From Panorpa germanica (Eukaryota; Arthropoda; Insecta; Mecoptera; Panorpidae): a DNA stretch of 64,000 bases. Under the pieces are notes generated by a model. The model was not told the DNA's origin and did not search any database. It was given only the letters and a program-made list of their open reading frames with translations. Shown piece after piece: positions 61,328 through 64,000 of this stretch; the first letter of the stretch is position 1, and each line of letters opens with the position of its first letter. A program made the position numbers and the translations under genes. The stretch lies in contig CAVMBN010000163.1 of the NCBI GenBank assembly GCA_963678705.1, forward strand, positions 62,001 to 126,000, written 5' to 3'.

Positions 61328-62915
61328 GTTCATAAACGATCAATCACTATTTCCAAGAAAACCGCATATATTGTTTACTTAATCACTTATAACAATTAAT
61401 ACACTCTCTTTATTATTTCAAACACGCATTTATATAAACTAATTCTTATGTTTTAATATTATTTATAGTTAATGTTAATCGACTTACTTGTTATTGGGCG
61501 GCAACCTTTTGTCTTCCGTATATTTGTGGTGTTTATATGAGGTCTTCCTTATATAGCTCTACAGATTTCTTGAATTTCTTAACCACTTGATGTTTTAGCA
61601 CTAACACTAACCTAATTATTATCAATTTTTTTGTCTATCGCACTTATTAATGTCTTATATTAAACATCAAAGTTACAATTTTGAGGTTATGTTAATAAGA
61701 CCGCGTGTATGCGTAATGAAAAATTCGTTTTTAACACTGGTTTCCAACTGTCAAACTTTTGTAAAAACACTTTGTTTAGGGTAAATTAACACAAATTTAA
61801 AACAAACTTAAATACTTTTCGTTTGAAAAAGTATTCATATAATTTATTTATTTTTTTTCCGTAATTAATTTCTCACTTTTAATCACTTTTTTCACCTAAA
61901 GTAGCAGGAGCCGATCACACACATAGTAGATAGGAACCACTTGTGTTGTAAAGCAATATTAACGTCCTTGTAAACCAATACGTAGGGCTTCCTTTTTGTA
62001 TTAAGTCCCATCTGTCTTGCCAGAGCTTATGCATATATGCATTCATCTCTTTGGCAATATATTTGATATCGTCTCCAGACTTTTATCCTACAGCTGCATT
62101 AACTTTAAATCCTCGAAATTTGTTGCATTAATTTTAAATCATCAAAATTTGATTTTTTCAGTTCTAGCGTAATTTGTACTTAAGTAAGTGCATGAGTGAT
62201 ATTTAAATCTAAAAGAATTGTCTTCAATATCACCTGCACCACTTCTGTAGATACAGTTCTGCAACAACGCGTCATCGTCAATAACATAGTTCTTTGCATG
62301 GAAGATCTGGAAGATTGATCCTGTAATACCATGCCGAAGCACAATACACAACCATTGGCATAAATGCCCCCTTGTATAGTATCGGCATAGTTGCCGAGTT
62401 TAAGCTTCATTTCGTCCTTGTGACACGCGCAAGGTGTGTTACAAGTTTATCATTCGTTGTTACTGTATTTGTTTTGTAGATTTGTAGCTTCAAGAAACTA
62501 CAGATTTTATATATAGCAGGTCGAGAACGGATTTCTAGTTGTTCTGTACTATTTGCACCGATAAGGATCACATTATCGTTGGCAAAACATACGTCTACAC
62601 AACCTTTCGAGTGAGAAATACAGTTCTCGTCGAATACCATGTTCCAGAGCTCAGGCCCCATTACAGATCGCTGAGGACAACCTTTAGATAGTTGCCTTTT
62701 CATGGAACGGTAATCGGTTTGTAAAATTATTGTTCGACAATAAAAATAGTTCTCCATAGCGCAGTAGACGTACCTAGAGGTTTTTGCCGGTCTAATTCTT
62801 TGCAGGTCACTTGGCCACCAGACATTATCAAAGGCACACTGAATTTCTATTAATATCTCATGTACATACTTGTACTTATGCCTACTTACTTACCATTTGT
62901 TTGTTACCATTGAAT
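61328..62915. repeat. Unit 40, right-edge diverged unit, 1588 bp
   Basis: Left end is C/A-like; the rest is diverged. CpG spot reads gtgtatgcg, with many private changes (gtcttcaatatc, gtagtatcgg). Confidence 0.95.
61915..62889 (-). pseudogene. R1-like RT fragment, unit 40
   Basis: 116 open codons in the core (62407-62757), MENYFYCR upstream, motif A AFDNVWWP. One of the less decayed cores despite being diverged. Confidence 0.87.
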
Positions 62916-64000
62916 GTTCATGAACGATCAATCACTATTTCCAAGAAAACCGCATATATTGTTCACTTAGTCACTTATAACAATTATTACACTCTCTTTA
63001 TTATTTAAAACACGAATTTATATAAACTAATTTTTATGTTTTAATATTATTTATAGTTAATGTTAATCGACTTACTTGATAGTGGGCGGCAACCTTTTGT
63101 CTTCCGTATATTTGTAGTGTTTATATGAGGTCTTCCTTATATAGCTCTACAGATTTCTTAAATTTCTTAACCACTTGATGTTATAGCACTAACACTAACC
63201 TAATTATTATCACTTTTTTTGTCTATCGCACTTATTAATGTCTTATATCAAACATCAAAGTTACAATTTTGAGGTTATGTTTATAAGACCGCGTGTACGC
63301 GTAATATATATTTCGTTTTTAACACTGGTTTCCAACTGTCAAACTTTTGTAAAAACACTTTCTTTAGGGTAAATTAACACAAATTTAAAACAAACTTAAA
63401 TACTTTTCGTTTGAAAAAGTATTCATATAATTTATTTAATTTTTTTCCGTAATTAATTTCTCACTTTTAATCACTTTTTTCACCTAAAGTAGCAGGAGCC
63501 GATCACACATATAGTAGATAGGAACCACTTGTGTTGCAAAGCAATATTAACGTCCTTGTAAACCAATACGTAGGTCTTCTTTTTTGTATTAAGTCCCATC
63601 TGTCTTGCCAGAGCTTATGCATATATGCATTCATCTCTTTGGCAATATATTTGATATCGTTTTTAGACTTTTATCCTACAGCAGCATTAACTTTAAATCC
63701 TCGAAATTTGTCGCATTAGTTATAAATCATCAAAATTTGATTTTTTCATTTCTAGCGTAATTTGTATTTAAGTAGGTGCATAAGTGATTTTTAAATCTAA
63801 ATGAATTGTCTTAAATATCACCTGCACCACTTCTGTAGATACAGTTCTGCAACAACGCGACATCGTCAATAATATAGTTCTTTGCATGGAAGATCTGAAA
63901 GATTGATCCTGTAATACCATGCCGAAGCACAATACACAACCATTAGCATAAATGCCCCCTTGTATAGTGTCGGCATATTTGCCGAGTTTAAGCTTTATTC
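62916..64000. repeat. Unit 41, partial (first 1085 bp), right-edge diverged unit
   Basis: Cut by the window end inside the RT pseudogene. Diverged: gtaatatatatttcg, cgtttttagac, gtcttaaatatc. Confidence 0.95.
63503..64000 (-). pseudogene. R1-like RT fragment, unit 41, partial
   Basis: Only the C-terminal and thumb-like part is inside the window. The RTVSTE region is recognisable but carries several private changes. Confidence 0.8.

Larger units (their letters stand above)
1..64000. repeat. Macrosatellite array, about 1.59-kb unit, 40 complete plus 1 partial copies
   Basis: The same sequence recurs head to tail across the whole window. I tracked two anchors, the start gttcatgaacgatcaatcac (or its ataaacg variant) and ccatgttccagag, and found both once per unit in the same order. 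Spacing is 1584-1592 bp in most units, 1411 bp in units 2 and 3, and 1538-1540 bp in units 9, 12, 17, 35 and 39. No unit is inverted and no unrelated sequence interrupts the array. The unit start is my arbitrary choice of phase. Both array ends lie outside the window. About 60 percent of each unit derives from the RT of a non-LTR retrotransposon on the minus strand. Confidence 0.98.

Noticed and set aside
1-64000. CRISPR array
   Set aside because: The repeats are over 1.4 kb, carry coding remnants, and have no short repeat-spacer pattern.
1-64000. Ribosomal DNA tandem array, since R1 elements insert in 28S genes
   Set aside because: I see no conserved rRNA sequence in any unit, and the AT-rich segment does not look like 28S.

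Overview
The whole window is one head-to-tail tandem array (a macrosatellite). It holds 40 complete units and one partial unit of a basic repeat of about 1.59 kb, all in the same orientation. I see no unique sequence, no rRNA or tRNA, no CRISPR array and no intact gene. The sequence is AT-rich. About 0.97 kb of each unit, read on the minus strand, is a decayed internal piece of the reverse transcriptase (RT) ORF of a non-LTR retrotransposon of R1/TRAS-like type. That clade is typical of arthropods, so the window most likely comes from an insect or other arthropod genome. The species cannot be told from the sequence.

Layout of one unit (unit 1 as the model, plus-strand coordinates): 1-586 is AT-rich sequence outside the RT piece. 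587-1560 is the RT pseudogene, read leftwards from motif A (about 1483-1518), through motif B (1325-1354), motif C (1247-1258), the thumb-like segment with RTVSTE (about 876-940) and a C-terminal WQDRWD...GRPTYWF stretch (644-694). The RT reading passes through three frames. Its catalytic residues were already lost before the array expanded, because the copies share the same lesions. Unit lengths are 1584-1592 bp, except units 2 and 3 (1411 bp, a shared 175-bp deletion) and units 9, 12, 17, 35 and 39 (1538-1540 bp, a shared 50-bp deletion).

Higher-order structure: shared variants sort the units into types, here named A to G, with H for the diverged edge units. Order: units 1-6 H; 7 D; 8 E; 9 C; 10 F; 11 G; 12 C; 13 A; 14 B; 15 D; 16 E; 17 C; 18 C/B chimera; 19 B; 20 A; 21 B; 22 A; 23 B; 24 A; 25 B; 26 A; 27 B; 28 D; 29 C/A chimera; 30 B; 31 A; 32 B; 33 D; 34 E; 35 C; 36 F; 37 G; 38 D; 39 C; 40-41 H-like. 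From 28076 to 42371 a B-A dimer repeats with an exact period of 3177 bp. The D-E-C-F-G block at 9170-17057 recurs at 50308-58201, about 41.14 kb away, and D-E-C occurs a third time at 21775-26487. The most diverged units lie at the two ends of the window and the most alike in the middle.

Nothing here needs a protein product. Open segments of up to 161 codons are remnants or frame shadows of the RT. The notable object is the satellite itself: a dead R1-like RT fragment turned into a homogenised, multi-level tandem array.
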